Shown here piece by piece: positions 11,871 through 24,390 of a DNA stretch of 64,000 nucleotides. Position numbers and translations under genes: made by a program. Under the pieces are notes generated by a model, which was not told the origin of the DNA, made no database searches, and was given only the letters and a program-made list of their open reading frames with translations. The stretch's first letter is position 1. The number at the start of each line of letters is the position of its first letter. Source of the DNA: Mytilinidion resinicola (lineage: Eukaryota; Ascomycota; Dothideomycetes; Mytilinidiales; Mytilinidiaceae); NCBI RefSeq assembly GCF_010093595.1, contig NW_022985446.1:638296-702295 (forward strand). Reading direction: 5' to 3'.

Positions 11871-14800
11871 ACAGCAAATGTAATTTAATTCTTTAAACTA
11901 AAATAAGCCAGCTTCTAGAGATCTAAGGGACCGTCCCCTAAGGCCAGCATTAAATAATAAATTTTATCGAAGTTAAATAGAAGTTAGCAATTACGTTATC
12001 TAGACGAATAACACGACGCTTATACTTATTAATAGTGTTAACTGGCTGGCGCTTAGTAATAAAAGGCGAAGTAACGGATTACTATAATTAAGTTAGTTAA
12101 TAATAATTTAGCTATAAAATAGAAATACAGTTCCTCTCTTCCTTGCAATTCTGTTAGTTTATAATTAATATATTAAGTTAATTACTAATTAACTTAATTA
12201 TTCTCGTAAAAGTATAAACTCCGGATTTAACCTTCTAAAGAAGTCTATAGTATATTTTAGAATAGGGTTATATAGTATAATATTAAATATCTGGCTGCTT
12301 TTATTATATACGCTTTACCTTACTAATTAACCTATAGTATAGCGCTCTTTAGAAACACCTAGACGGTTATATATTAACTATTTTTAGTTCCGTTATCTTT
12401 CTTAGATCTAGCAGGTTGCCCTACTAATTAGAGTTATTATATTGCCGCTGTTTAAAATAACGTTGGAAAAAAGGCTGCTGTTTTTTTACTAATATAGCCT
12501 CTATATAACAAACTAGTATTCGCGAAAAGTAGAGCTAATCTTTAGGTTCCTTATTATCTCTGTTTTTTCTAAACTAGTTTAGGCAAAGGGCTTCTTAACA
12601 ACTTTAGCGTAACGCGAGCTTTAAACTTCTATAAGTTAGGTGACCTCCAATTAGTATTATGCCTTTATTTTCGGTTGCTTTTTTCGCGAGGACGGCCTTT
12701 AGTCGTGGCGTAGATGCCGGTAGAAAGCTTATTAAACGGGAGGCTCGATCTGCAAGTTAAGCGTAATTAACTTAGCTAAATAATTAATTAACTTAACTAA
12801 GTTAATTAAGTAATAACTTAGGGCTTAACTATATTTACAAATAAGGCCGATTAAGGCATTACTTTATAATTAAGGTAAATTAGTTTATATATAGAGTAGA
12901 TAAATACTATATTATAGAGATCGAATAACGCCTAGAGTTAATATAGCTATACTTAGTAATATAATACTATTGCCGTGCTAATAACTAGGTTATAGCTCTC
13001 TTTATACTTACTTTTCTAATTTCTTAATAACTTCCTTAATTAACTCCTCTATTTTCTCTATAAAATATATACTATATCTAGTATATATAATCTATATATT
13101 TCCCCTTCTATAGAACCCTTTAGGGTAATATACTACTAACTTCTTACTATCCGTATATAGTCCGAGCTCTAATAAGCTAATAGGGCTTATAGTACTTAGT
13201 TTAAAGTAGAAAATAATAATATCCGACGCCTCTAGTTGGTTTATCTCCTATTTAACTTATTCCCTAAAGTAAGTATTTATAATATCCTGCTTCTAGCTAC
13301 TATTCTAGTTGTCGCAACGCGGGTTAAAAATTGTAATAGGAAGGCGTTTAAGCTTTTTAGTTAAAGCTAATTGCTAATCGGTCGCCTTACCTATTTTAAT
13401 ACTGCCGGCAAGGAAAATAGAAGCGGTTTTAACCTTAGATAGCCCCGGTGGCTTACAGACAGTATATTTTATATTAGGAAAAAGTGCGTTGTTTATAGTA
13501 GCTATATTAACTATTTTAGATAAAGATATTTATAAATCGATAGTATAATAGTATAGAATTGCTAGTCGAGCTGCCTAAGGCGGTATTAGGTTAATATTTA
13601 TACTTCTAGACTTTTAGAAGATAGTTATTTCGCCAAATATATAAGTAAGCAGTAGCTATGCCCGAAATATATACTAGGCAGTTTATAGTAGATTTCCCCG
13701 GTATAGGTATCTATTTTATAGCTTCGCCGCTAAGCTATAAAGGGGCTGAATTTAACCGTAGGGTTAATAATAGTCACCCGATCTAGTATATAATTTCGCT
13801 CGAAAGATCTCTAGCAATATATTAGCTAAACTAGTTAATTAGGCTTCCGATTATCTAGAATCTGGTAAAGCAGTGCTAAGCTATAGTATCTTATTATAAA
13901 CGCTAGAATAATTTAGACGTTAGGTATGCTCGTAATATAAAATATACTCCGATTATAAGTGCTTACTGCCTAATTTAATTATATTTCCAGAAATATAAGG
14001 CAAAGGCAGGTAAATTAGGCGCAATATTAGAGTAACTTCTATCGGTATAGAATAGAATTGGCAATTGCTAGCAGTTATAGGGCACCGGATTACTGCTAGC
14101 ATAGTATTAGTCTATAAAACCTTAAGCAAGACTTATATATAAGAATAGTTAGAATAGTTAATTACTTTAAAATATATATAAAAGTATAAAAAGGTTAATA
14201 GGTAAGTATAAATATAAACTAGGCCGCTATTAAACTTATTTAATTATTATTTCCGTATACCTATATAAGGTTTAATACTAGAGTTAAGGCTAATACTACT
14301 AGCAACTCGTTCTTATATAAAGCTACCCTAAAAAAGCTTAGTAGGGGCATCCCGAAAGCGTTTTCCTTCTCTAATACACTAACCTCGGCATATCTTACCT
14401 ATCCGAAAGTATATCTAACCGAAAAGACTATAATCGCATCTTAAGCGCTAATTATTAACTTTCTCCTTTTTTATATAGATATTTTCCACGGGCACTCCCC
14501 TTTTAGTTGGTGTAAATGCGGGGGGGTTAGGTAGAGGAGTTAGATTAATTATTTCGATTTTTTAAAATATATTTCCTAGAGCCTGTCTAGGCTTTAGTTA
14601 GGGCTTTTAATTTTTTACCTTTAAGTTTTAAGCCTCTATTTATTATAGTAGAGGCTCTATTTATAGCTTAGGCCGATATTAACGGCGGTATATAGTATTG
14701 GGCTTAGAACTTATAAATTTACGCAATAGAACCTATTCTAAACCAGAGGGTAAAAAGATTTTATACTAATTAGTATTAGGGTAATAAATAATATATATTA

Positions 14801-15400
14801 TACGTGTTTCGCATAGCTTATTAAATTAAATAATTTTGTTCTATAGGGAGTTTCCCCTTCTTCTTCTTTAGGTACTTCTTCTTTTTTTATCTTTATTTAG
14901 CGCTATAGCGATTTAAAAAGGTACCTTAAATATATTTTTATATTATAACCTATAGGCGTCTAAAAGTAGACGCCTTCGGATATATAGTTTAGCGCTTATA
15001 TTAAGCGCCGTACTCTATATTAGGAAAGCCGGTGCTAAATCTATATTTAGCTTTATAAAATCCTTTTCTAGTAAGTTAGTAGCGCAAGGTCCTATATAGG
15101 CTCGTGCTTTTCCTGCCGTAATATTATTTTTGCTATACTCCTAAGGCCGAATTAAAACGAAATAAATAGCTTATAAGAATAGTAAGGTAGCTATACACTT
15201 CTGCTTCTATAAAACTAGAAGCGGAAATCTTTCCTAAAACTTACCAACTCTATAAAGGGATAGACCAGGAATTTCCGATAACTTCTAGTAATAGACCCTA
15301 CTATATTCCTTAATATATTACTTATATCTTTTAGAAAGTTGTGTAAACGCTAAGTTTATTACCTTTCGATGCAGATCTACGTTCTTTAAAAGGTTTAGAG
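11871..15400. other. RIP-type DNA, no gene recognised
   Basis: Contains AT-rich words built on TTAATTAACTTA (near 12.17 and 12.77-12.83 kb) and a short coding-like run near 13.9-14.1 kb (RYARNIKYTPIISAYCL) that I could not extend or name. Confidence 0.4.
12784..12809. repeat. 26-bp AT-rich palindrome
   Basis: Arms TTAATTAACTTA and TAAGTTAATTAA match perfectly around a 2-nt spacer. Related words recur near 12170-12205, 27744-27840, 31443-31475 and 32423-32445. Confidence 0.75.
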
Positions 15401-15419
15401 CAGGCTCTAGAAAGTTTAC

Positions 15420-17180
15420 TTACTAATATTTAATAATATCGCAACTTAAAAAACTAAAAAATAGAGAAGAACGCCCTATAGAATAGCCCCGCTATCTATA
15501 ATATTATTAAACTAGAGCTAAAACCAGGGTATAACTCGGAGTATAACTTAGAGCAGATATCTATAATCCTAACTCTAAACCTAATAGTAATACAGTAGAT
15601 ATCCCTTATATACTAGGTATCTATAACCTAAGAAAATATACCTATAAAGTAAATATTAGAGAACCCCTTAGTAGACTAAATATTAGCCGCAACTATAATA
15701 CCGAAATATAAGCTTATAACTATAGAGCAGATATTAACTACACTTAAATAGACTATACTAAATATATTACCTACTACTATAAAGCTACTAAGTACTAAGT
15801 TAGACTAAAAAGCAGCTCCTGTAGAATTCGTGGTTATTAATAATAATAATAAGACGGATAATAATAATAACAATACTATTTTACTACCGGTGCCTACTAA
15901 GCCTAATACTTCGATAGGGGAATTTTCCGACTTTAAGTATTATATTAATATTGCTACTACTACCGGAAGTAACTATTTCCTACTGTATTAAAATACGATA
16001 TATAAAAAGAAAAAAGAACTTGCCCGTTATTTTAACTATCTGCTGCTAAAGTCTAGTAAAAATTACTAGCTAAATAATATTCTAGTCTTTGCTATTTTTA
16101 GTAAATTGCTACCTAGCATAGTAAGTATTCTAGAGCTTCTAGTAGACGAGCTAGGTATTAAAAATCTTATTAAACGCAAAAACCTAAGTAATATAAGATT
16201 TCTCGTTCTACTGTATATGCTTAACCTTTACTAGAGCTTAGCTATAGTCGATATTTATAAGCGAACTATTACTACTATTAGTAAGAATATCTTTAATAGG
16301 AAAATATAGGTAATATATCTAGAAAAAGTAATAAATAAAAAACTAGGCGGGTTATAAGAAAAAAAGTAGCAATAGCATGCTAAAGAACTCTACCTTTATA
16401 GGAATAGAGACCTTACTAATTGCGGAACAATAATATACTATAACGCTAAAGCAATAGTTTTAGATATTCCTGTTAAAGATATTTCTTTTAGAAACCTAAG
16501 GTTATACTACCTCTAATTAATTATAGAAAGCTACAAGAATACACCGCAGAGTAATGCCTTTCTTTACTATCTAGGCTTTAACCCTAGGAAAAGAAAGCGA
16601 GATGAAATTCCCTACTTATAATACTTAAACGCTAGTCGGCCCTGTATTCTAAAAAACTTCTTATTACTATTACTAAACCCGCAAGAAAACAAAGTATTTA
16701 TAAGTAAAATAAGCGCTCTAAAGAAGAGACTTCCTTATATAAACTAGCTTTGCCTTAAAAAACCAGCCGACCTTCCTTATAAAAAAAATGCTTAAGAGTA
16801 ATTTAGTATACCTTCTAAATTAGATTCGCGGAGGTTTTCCAGACGCTAAAGCAAATTTTAATAGAAAATACCTTTCTTCCGGAATTACTGATTAATAATC
16901 TTACTATAGTGTTTCTTTAACTTAATATTAATTAGTAAATAGGTAAAAATTACCTTAGGCTCGCTTAAAAAAAATAGGAATTATATTTTTTAGATAAAAC
17001 GTTTAAAAACTCTATAGCAGTAGAAAGAGAAAGAAAGCTTATAGAAAGGAAAGCCCGTAGTAAGTATAAAAATTCAATAGCTGCTGCTAAAGGCTGCCTT
17101 TATAGTTATAAGACTGCAGAAAGTGTTATTAGGAAGCGAATTTTTTAAGGAATAAACAAGGCAATAGCTAGCCAGCTCTA
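15420..17180 (+). pseudogene. large coding remnant, unrecognised
   Basis: A frame can be followed from about 15.4 kb and is clearest from 15824 to 16795 (324 codons), with stops at Gln/Trp-compatible positions. Readable parts: EFVVINNNNKTDNNNNN (probably an Asp-rich tract turned to Asn by RIP), LLPVPTKPNTSIGEFSDF, then LPSIVSILELLVDELGI, RFLVLLYMLNL, RDLTNCGTIIYYNAKAIVLD and FNPRKRKRDEIPYL. Further coding-like sequence (AVERERK, KNSIAAAKGCLYSYK) lies in another frame to about 17180. It stands just upstream of the patatin pseudogene on the same strand but I have no evidence that they form one gene. The family is not recognised. Confidence 0.45.
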
Positions 17181-18440
17181 GTAAAGCGCTAAGAAAAGGT
17201 TAAATTTTAATTAAGGGGTGAGCAATCTAAACAAAAAATATCTAACTATAAATTTGCTTAAAGGTAAGAAAATTGCTTAGTTTTTTAAGGGATATAATAA
17301 GACCGATCTGTTTCTGCTGCTACTTTTTCCCGGAGATTAAATTTTACCTCCTTAACTAGATCTCGCCAATATATTTCCGGAGTATAGAAAGAGCCTTAGT
17401 AAGCCAATATATATAAATAAGTATATATTTATATTTATAAAGGCTTTTAAAACATTTCTAATAGGTATAGGTTTAATAAATTTAATCTAAGCACTATACT
17501 TTAGTTTAAAAAGGTTGTAAAAACACTATAACCTAAATTTATAAGGCTTTCCGAACTCTCTACTATTATATATAAGATCCTAAACCTTAAAACACCTTCT
17601 ATATAACTGCTTATCTAGTCTTCTTTTAAAGATGCTACGGAGTATAAAACGGACCCGGCGCGGTTCTTTAAGCCAGCGCCTTTCCTATTGTTATAATAAC
17701 ATCTTAATAGCATAAATAAACCTTTTTATTTAGAATAAAACGGTAGAGATTATTATTCCGCATAAAGTTGCTCGTGATATTTTCCAGTAACCGGTGTTAG
17801 CGAGTATAGAGCGGCAGATAATTCTAGTACTATAGGCAGCACTATATTTATAGGCGAAGTAATAGAACTTCTTTCCCCTTTAAAGTTATTATTTCTTATA
17901 TAATAGTAGTAATATAAGTGGCGTATAGTAGGAGCCGGCTCTTTTAAACTAGAAGCGTATATTTACCTTAAATAGATGCTAGAGGTCGCAGTTATACTTA
18001 TATACCGAGATCGGTACCTAGAAAATCGATATTTACTATAGTAACTATATATAGGATTAAAGTCTAAAGAGACCCTATATATCTGTATATTCCTTTGTCT
18101 ACTAGGATAATTACTTGTTTTACTAATATACTCTAGCGATATTAAATGCCTTAGCAATTCTCTAAATCCTATATTTATTTAAATTTCTTAGGTATAAGTT
18201 ATTGCTAAGTAATATACTTCTAGCTTATAAGGGCTTACCTTTAGAGACCGCTTAAAAAGGTTATAACCTTAAAGCCTAAAAATAGGACCCGCTAAAAAAA
18301 GGAAGCCTAAAAGTGCACCTATTCCACCTACTATATAGTTCTGTTTAGAGTTTATACTTTTTAATAAAAACACTTAATATAAAGTCTTATAAACACAGCT
18401 ATTAGCTAGGTATCTAGGTTTAGAAATATAAAACTGTTCT
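17181..18440. other. RIP-type DNA between two remnants
   Basis: No gene named. The 64-codon minus-strand frame at 17963-18157 lacks any recognisable feature and is probably chance. Confidence 0.4.
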
Positions 18441-21400
18441 TTCCAAGACTTCTATTCTCTAATATTTAGTAACCTTTCTACTAAACCCGGATAAGCAGTA
18501 TCCTATTCTTATTATACTTATTAGAAGTATAATAAAATTAAAGGCTCTAGATAAGCTTGCCCTAGGTGTTAAACTACAAAATTCTAAGAGTAAAAAGCCC
18601 TGTGGTAATTTACACCTTTATTATAACTTCTTATTTATTAATACGGAGTCGCTAGTATTTATTATAGATAGGGTTCTTCTATTCTAAATTAAAGGCGGGA
18701 AGCCACTTATAAGCAATGCGTGTTACAGTATTGCTACCCGGATACTGCCGCGAATAGTAGAAAAATCTATAGTAGAGTTAAATAACTTAGCTAATTACAT
18801 CTACTTACATTTCTTAGCGCTAATTGCTAATATTTTCTATATTTTTACAGCTAATTGCGGAGGTATTAAGCCTTTAGTTTAACGCCTAGTTATATAGTTT
18901 AAAAGGAGCCCGTTTTCAACTATCCTAAGCTTTACTTTTTTATAACTACTTATTATAGTAGAATCTAAGGTTGCTATAAGTCGGGCAGAAACTATAATAA
19001 AGAAAAATATCTAGAATTTAATAGAAGTATAAACTCCTAGTCGGTCTTTACTATAATATTAGTTATTTAAGGTCCTAATCTATACTCCTTAGGGTAAGTA
19101 TAATAGAAAGTTAAGAGAATATCTTATAAACCTATTAGAAAAATCTTAAAGAAAAAGGCTAGAGCTGCGGGCTTAATTCTCTACTATATATCTAGCGGCT
19201 TTCTTTATAGAAGCTTGTACCTACTTTACTAGGGCCGGTGATAAGCTATTTAACTTTATTAGTATTATAAGATTTTAAAACCCTATATTAGCTAATTTAG
19301 CCGAGCACCTTTCTAGGTTTCTAAATCTAGTTAAATCGACTAAAGATCTCGTTAGCTTTAGTGCACCTATAATTATATCTAGCTTTCTGCTTAATAATTA
19401 CCCTCTAGGTACCTATAGTAGGTAATACGTCTACTTCTAAGTTTAAGGCTACTAATAGCAGATAGTATTTGGGCCTTAGTATGTTTTTAAAGTTCTATAT
19501 AATAATACTTACGTTAAAGCTATACGCTTTTAAAATAGTAAGGGCTAGGAAATTAAACCTAGCTACTTTATTTAGTTAATTAAAGATAATTTCGTCGACT
19601 ACTTCCTAAAATATATTTTAAGAGACCTTACTATTGCAGATATTTATAGGTCGAATACTGGAACATTTAAAGCACTATAGAAAGTAATATATACTAACTA
19701 TACTTACTTAATATATCTGCAGAGAACGCCCGACTTTATTCTGCCTTATAGGCATTTTATTTATAAAACTTGCGTAAGGATATTTAGGAATAAAGACAAT
19801 TATTAGATTTACTAAGTGCGGTTTTATTTCCTCTATAGTATAACTTTAACAGATCTAAGCTTTAGAATAAAGCCGGATATAGCTGGCGTAGTGGTTTTTA
19901 GTATTAATAGCGGGGGTATTTAAGGGAGAGGCCCTTTACAGGCACTAAAGCTATTACAGAACAGACTCTTTTTTCCAATTTAAGAAAATGTTAATATTAT
20001 ATACGGAGCCAGCTTAGGCAAGTTTTATAGGAGCGGTAATTAAATATTTCTAACTATTTAAGGTTCCCTTATTATATTAGGTATATTCTTTAAGGGTTGG
20101 TCTGTTAAAACCGCTATATCGGTTTTTAAAAAGTTTGCTATAGAAGCTTTTACCCTATAGTCGTCCTACTATATTCTTTTAATCTCCTAGCTTTATTAAC
20201 TTATTCTATTATATCTCCGGGGCGTTTATCCAGCGTTAAATATCGAACGCGTTCTAAAGGAAGTATTTAGCGAAGAAACAAGCATTTTAGAAATATCCCA
20301 CGCGTTAGCTTATAGAATTAAGATAGGCCTGCCTATAATCACGTTCTATAGAACTTTACTATATATCTTTATAAACTATATTAGTGCTAGCACCTGTGCT
20401 AAAGATTATAGTAAGTCTAATAATAAAACGGAATTTTAGTTAGTATTAATACTATAATACTAGGGTATCGAGCAATAAGACTAACTAACCGAAGAATCCC
20501 TTTCTAGGAAATATAAATTTCCCTATTCGTTTCTACTATAAACAGAGCTAATATCTTTAAAGGGTAAAAGAGGTAACAGCAGCTCTATAGTAAGATTAGT
20601 GCTGTTAGATATAAAACAGGATTACTAACATTTTATTTAGGTTCTTTACTTCCTTTTAGGTACCTAGCGTGGGGCCTATTAAAAACGGTGGCCAATAGAA
20701 GAATAATCCCGTCGAGCTTGCGCTTTAGGAGATACTAGTAATATAGTCGATAATTAATAAGCCTGATTTCGTTATATTTCTTAGTATAGGTTTATCTAAG
20801 AGTTAAGATATTATAGGACTAATTAGCCTAAAAAGGGCCTAGACGTGGAGCTTATTCCCTTGCCTCTATAGTATATTTATATAGTTAATTAGTGGAAAGA
20901 AAATTTAGCAGGAATTTCGCAACCGGTACCCGGCAAATTCGAGAGAACAGTATTTTAGATTCGATATTAAATTTAAAGGAGCCGAGCCGGCACTAGATAA
21001 TATATTAAAAATAAAAGATATTACAGCAAATATATAAAAGCAACTTAGGGACACGCCAGAGATTAAAGCGGCAGCGCAGTATCTAACGGCAACCCGGTTC
21101 TACTTTAAATTAGAATTAATGCCTACTAGATCCAATAATTATTACTAAGGTGCCGGATATATTTACTGTTACCTATCTCGTAAAAGCGTGCCGTTCTAGA
21201 CCTTTCTATAGCAACTAAAAGACAGCTCTATAAGGTTTCTATTAGACGGCTAACCTATAGATAGTAAGCCGGATTAGTTAATATTAGATCTAGGCATGTT
21301 CCGTAAAAGGATTTAATTTAAGATAAAAGCTAGAATTAATATAACTTTGAAATAGGCAGAATATAAAGCCCGTTATATTAGCGGTTCCCTATTTTTAATT

Positions 21401-21520
21401 AATAGACTTGTTAATTCTTAAGGCTTAAATACAAATTTTGGCCGAGCTAACTATAAAAAACGTAAGAGAGAGGAGCATATTAAGGAAGGGCCTGATAGAA
21501 AGCAGCGTAAAATAAAATAG
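18441..21520 (+). pseudogene. patatin-like phospholipase with RING-like motif, RIP-inactivated
   Basis: The family hydrolyses acyl esters of lipids with a Ser-Asp dyad; in fungi such domains occur in large multidomain proteins. N-terminal region from about 18.6 kb: FINTESLVFIIDR, GGKPLISNACYSIATRILPR, VVELNNLA-like text (here IVELNNLANYIYL) and GGIKPLV. A Cys/His cluster follows at 19741-19775 (LPYRHFIYKTC, apparently LPCGHxxCxTC with Cys/His changed to Tyr/Arg). The patatin domain starts at 19900: the oxyanion motif DGGGxRG reads NSGGI-stop-G (19906-19926). The nucleophile motif GxSxG is intact as GASLG (20005-20019). The catalytic Asp of DGG is Asn (NGG, 20684-20692). The C-terminal tail reaches FGRANYKKRKREEHIKEG and a stop at 21518-21520. 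The start is uncertain. RIP implies this gene had at least one duplicate in the genome. Confidence 0.75.
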
Positions 21521-23100
21521 TTTAGGAATTAATTTCTTTAGCCTATATAGTTTAGCGTTTTATTAAATAGTGTTATAATAAGCTTATTTGCTATTAGTAA
21601 ATAATAATAAATTTTTTAACCGCTTTTAGCCTCTATTAGTGAAATAAATAAGTGCTATTACTTTATGCGTAGAGAAAAAGGAGCGACCTGGACTAATTAA
21701 ATTAGATATAGAATAGTTAGGCTGGAATATTATATATATATCGGTTGCAGATATATAAAAGCACTAAAAGGACGTAAAGCTGGATATAATCCGGCCTTAG
21801 ACAGTTCTAAACTTTTTATTTAGAATCTATCCCTATCCTATTTCTATCTTAATATTTCTATTTTAGTAACTATTGCTATATATACAAAATACCTGTAGTA
21901 TTTAGGGCGATATAAAGCTAAGCCTCTGTAATAATTTAAACCTCGATCTTAATATCCCGGACTATATCTAAAAGTACCCTATATATTGGAATTATACTCC
22001 TTGCTAAGTTGTTTTTAGGCTTGCTTAAATACTAATACTGTATTCTTTAGTTGCTCTATATAATAATTAATATTATGCTTAAAAGTAGTGCCGGCCCCCG
22101 TTAGTTGTATATAATAATCGCGTTTTTACTTAAGTTGCGCGTTCTCCCTTTAGAGGAACTAAATCTTCTAGTCGATTAGAACGCGGGATTCGGCTGGTTT
22201 AGATGGCTTTAAAGGCGCAGGCATCGCAGATGCCTAACTGGTTTTGCTCGTGGTGCTAAGTACCGGTGTTAATTTTATATGCCCTAGCGCTCTCAGGCTT
22301 GCCCTATAAAACGCCTTGGATATACTGCTAATATAAGGCGTAGTTCGGCTATTATTTATAGGGTTGTTACTGGCAGGCGATATTGTAATCTTGTTTGCAA
22401 ATATAGGAAAAAAGTATTATAGGTAGCAGGGCATGCTCTGCTATATAGAGTTTAGTGTTTATAATAACTCTATATTATATTTTAGCACTTTTTACTGCCT
22501 ATATAGGCTTATTCCTAAGACCGAACGGAACTACTTTCTACGTCCGCAAACAATATTATAATATAAAAGCCCACCGCATCGCGCTTCTATTTTTTAAATA
22601 TAGCAATACCTTCCTAATATATAAACACAATCTAATATAGCTGCAATCGAAACCTAATACTAGGCGAATACGAAAACAATATATCTAACCGTATATAATC
22701 CCTATTGCTCTATCTTCTTAGATTCTATACCTAGTAAATCTAGGAATAAGCTAAAAGATAATAACAAAGGATAGGTTGCTTACTACTTAGAATTTGGACT
22801 AGTGCTGGTCCGGTGGTCTAATAATATTATTTCTTGCCTATTTCTTCTTTTTCTTAGACTTAGCCCGCTATTAGCGTATTTTACCCTGTAAAGATATATA
22901 AAGCTATAGTGCTTTAATTTTCGGGTTTAAAGTTGGATATTAATAGGCCGCTTAGTTCTTTATAGTAAAAGGTGGGTTCTAATCTAAGTAGTGTTCGAAT
23001 ACTTTAGATTTCGCTCGATTATAGCATCTTAGACTCTAGGCCGCAAGTACTTTTCCTTTAAGCAACAGCTTCTATAACTTAGGAGTATATTCTTAGTTAT
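21521..23100. other. intergenic RIP-type DNA, partly milder
   Basis: Between about 22.1 and 22.7 kb more CpA and TpG survive than around it. A 61-codon frame at 22455-22640 has no recognisable feature, so I do not call it a gene. Confidence 0.4.
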
Positions 23101-23455
23101 TTCCAAACGTGTATAGTAAATGTGGCACAGCGGATCACGGATGCCAGTCGGATAATAGAGCATTTTGCGGACAGGTCCGCTAGCAGAAGTTATATCCGTA
23201 GCGCTTATAGCTAGGAATATACGCTAGGGCTATATATAGCGGCTGGAGCAAGATGCTAATTATAAACTAATTACATTCTATATCTAGGAAGTATTAGCAA
23301 TAGTGATTAACGTCCGTGAGCAGCTTGCCCGCATTACTTAAAAATTATGTGATTACGGCAGGAGAAGCCGGCGACAGTTTGCGGTATAGCAAGAATATTT
23401 AAACTAAAAGTTGTAAACCTTCCTAAGGTTAGTTCTAACTTATTACTAGCCTTAA

Positions 23456-23600
23456 CTATTTTTAATAGGGACCGAAGCAAGTTCCCTATAATTAGCGTAG
23501 GTATTAGGTATCGCCGCCTTGCTTCCGTAATTAGTTTAACCGCCGCAATATATAAGCCGAGGACCCGCGCGGTATAGTATTAGCCTAAACTAACTACAAC
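23456..23600. repeat. diverged duplicate unit 1
   Basis: Begins CTATTTTTAATAGGGACCGA and ends AAACTAACTACAAC. The same two anchors bracket a second stretch at 23761-23900. The interior is strongly diverged. The block 23.1-23.96 kb is less RIP-mutated than its neighbours. Confidence 0.5.
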
Positions 23601-23760
23601 CTTAGTTGCTACTACTTATTATATAGCAGAGGCAATTACGGCACATTTTCTAACGGAGACTGTAACGTAATTATTCCGTTTAGAATAACGGCTACACAGC
23701 ATGCGCTGCGGTGGAGTTAGCGCGGATAAATAGGGTCTTTGTGCCTAGGTTTCTCCGTGG

Positions 23761-23900
23761 CTATTTCTAATAGGGACCGAAACATGCTCTTACTAGAATT
23801 ACACTCGTCTAAGTAGTATTTTTGCCGCCGGACCCTAGTTATAGGCTCGACTAGTAAGGCACGGACCTCTGCGTTGCGCAGAGCCGAAACTAACTACAAC
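23761..23900. repeat. diverged duplicate unit 2
   Basis: Begins CTATTTCTAATAGGGACCGA and ends AAACTAACTACAAC, matching both ends of 23456-23600. In one frame both begin LFLIGTE. Whether this is a coding repeat or a non-coding duplication is not clear. Confidence 0.5.
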
Positions 23901-24069
23901 ACTTACGTTAACAGTGCCGCCCTTTCTAACCAGCATAAGAATATACTTCTCTGCTGTCCTATTATATTTATACTATAGGGCAATTACAGCGCTTATAAAA
24001 TTCTATAATTTAGATATTTATTAGTTAGATAAGATATTGTTTTTAGTAAATAATAACCCGGCTATTATC

Positions 24070-24390
24070 TCTCTCTTCTAAGCTCTAGACAATTTTAAAA
24101 GAAGAAAATGTATAAAGGATATTAAGCGGGAAAACAAAGCTAAACGTAAGCTTAAACGGGAGAAAGAACTCTTAGAAAAGAAACTTAAAAAGGAAAATAG
24201 AGATTTAAAGCGCAAGATTAGGCACTTTAGAAGACTTTAGCATGCTAAAATTACTCTACTAGGTATTAGGCTTAATACTGTTCTTGCAATATAAAGGGCG
24301 CAGGATAAGTTTAGCAAAAATAAAAGGCTTGCGGGTAAGGGCTAGCTGGAGTACTAGGGGATTTCCGCTGAGCCTCCGCAAGATATTAAG
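24070..24390 (+). pseudogene. charged coiled-coil remnant, unrecognised
   Basis: The plus frame reads KRENKAKRKLKREKELLEKK followed by more Lys/Glu heptad-like text (LKKENRDLKRKIRHFRRL), a TAG, then AKITLLGIRLNTVLAI and AQDKFSKNKRLAGKG. Strongly helical and charged. Transposases and gag proteins often carry such tails, but no catalytic domain is seen next to it. Confidence 0.4.

Noticed and set aside
22455..22640. 61-codon plus-strand frame
   Set aside because: No homology or motif recognised, hydrophobic AT-rich composition, and a length possible by chance.
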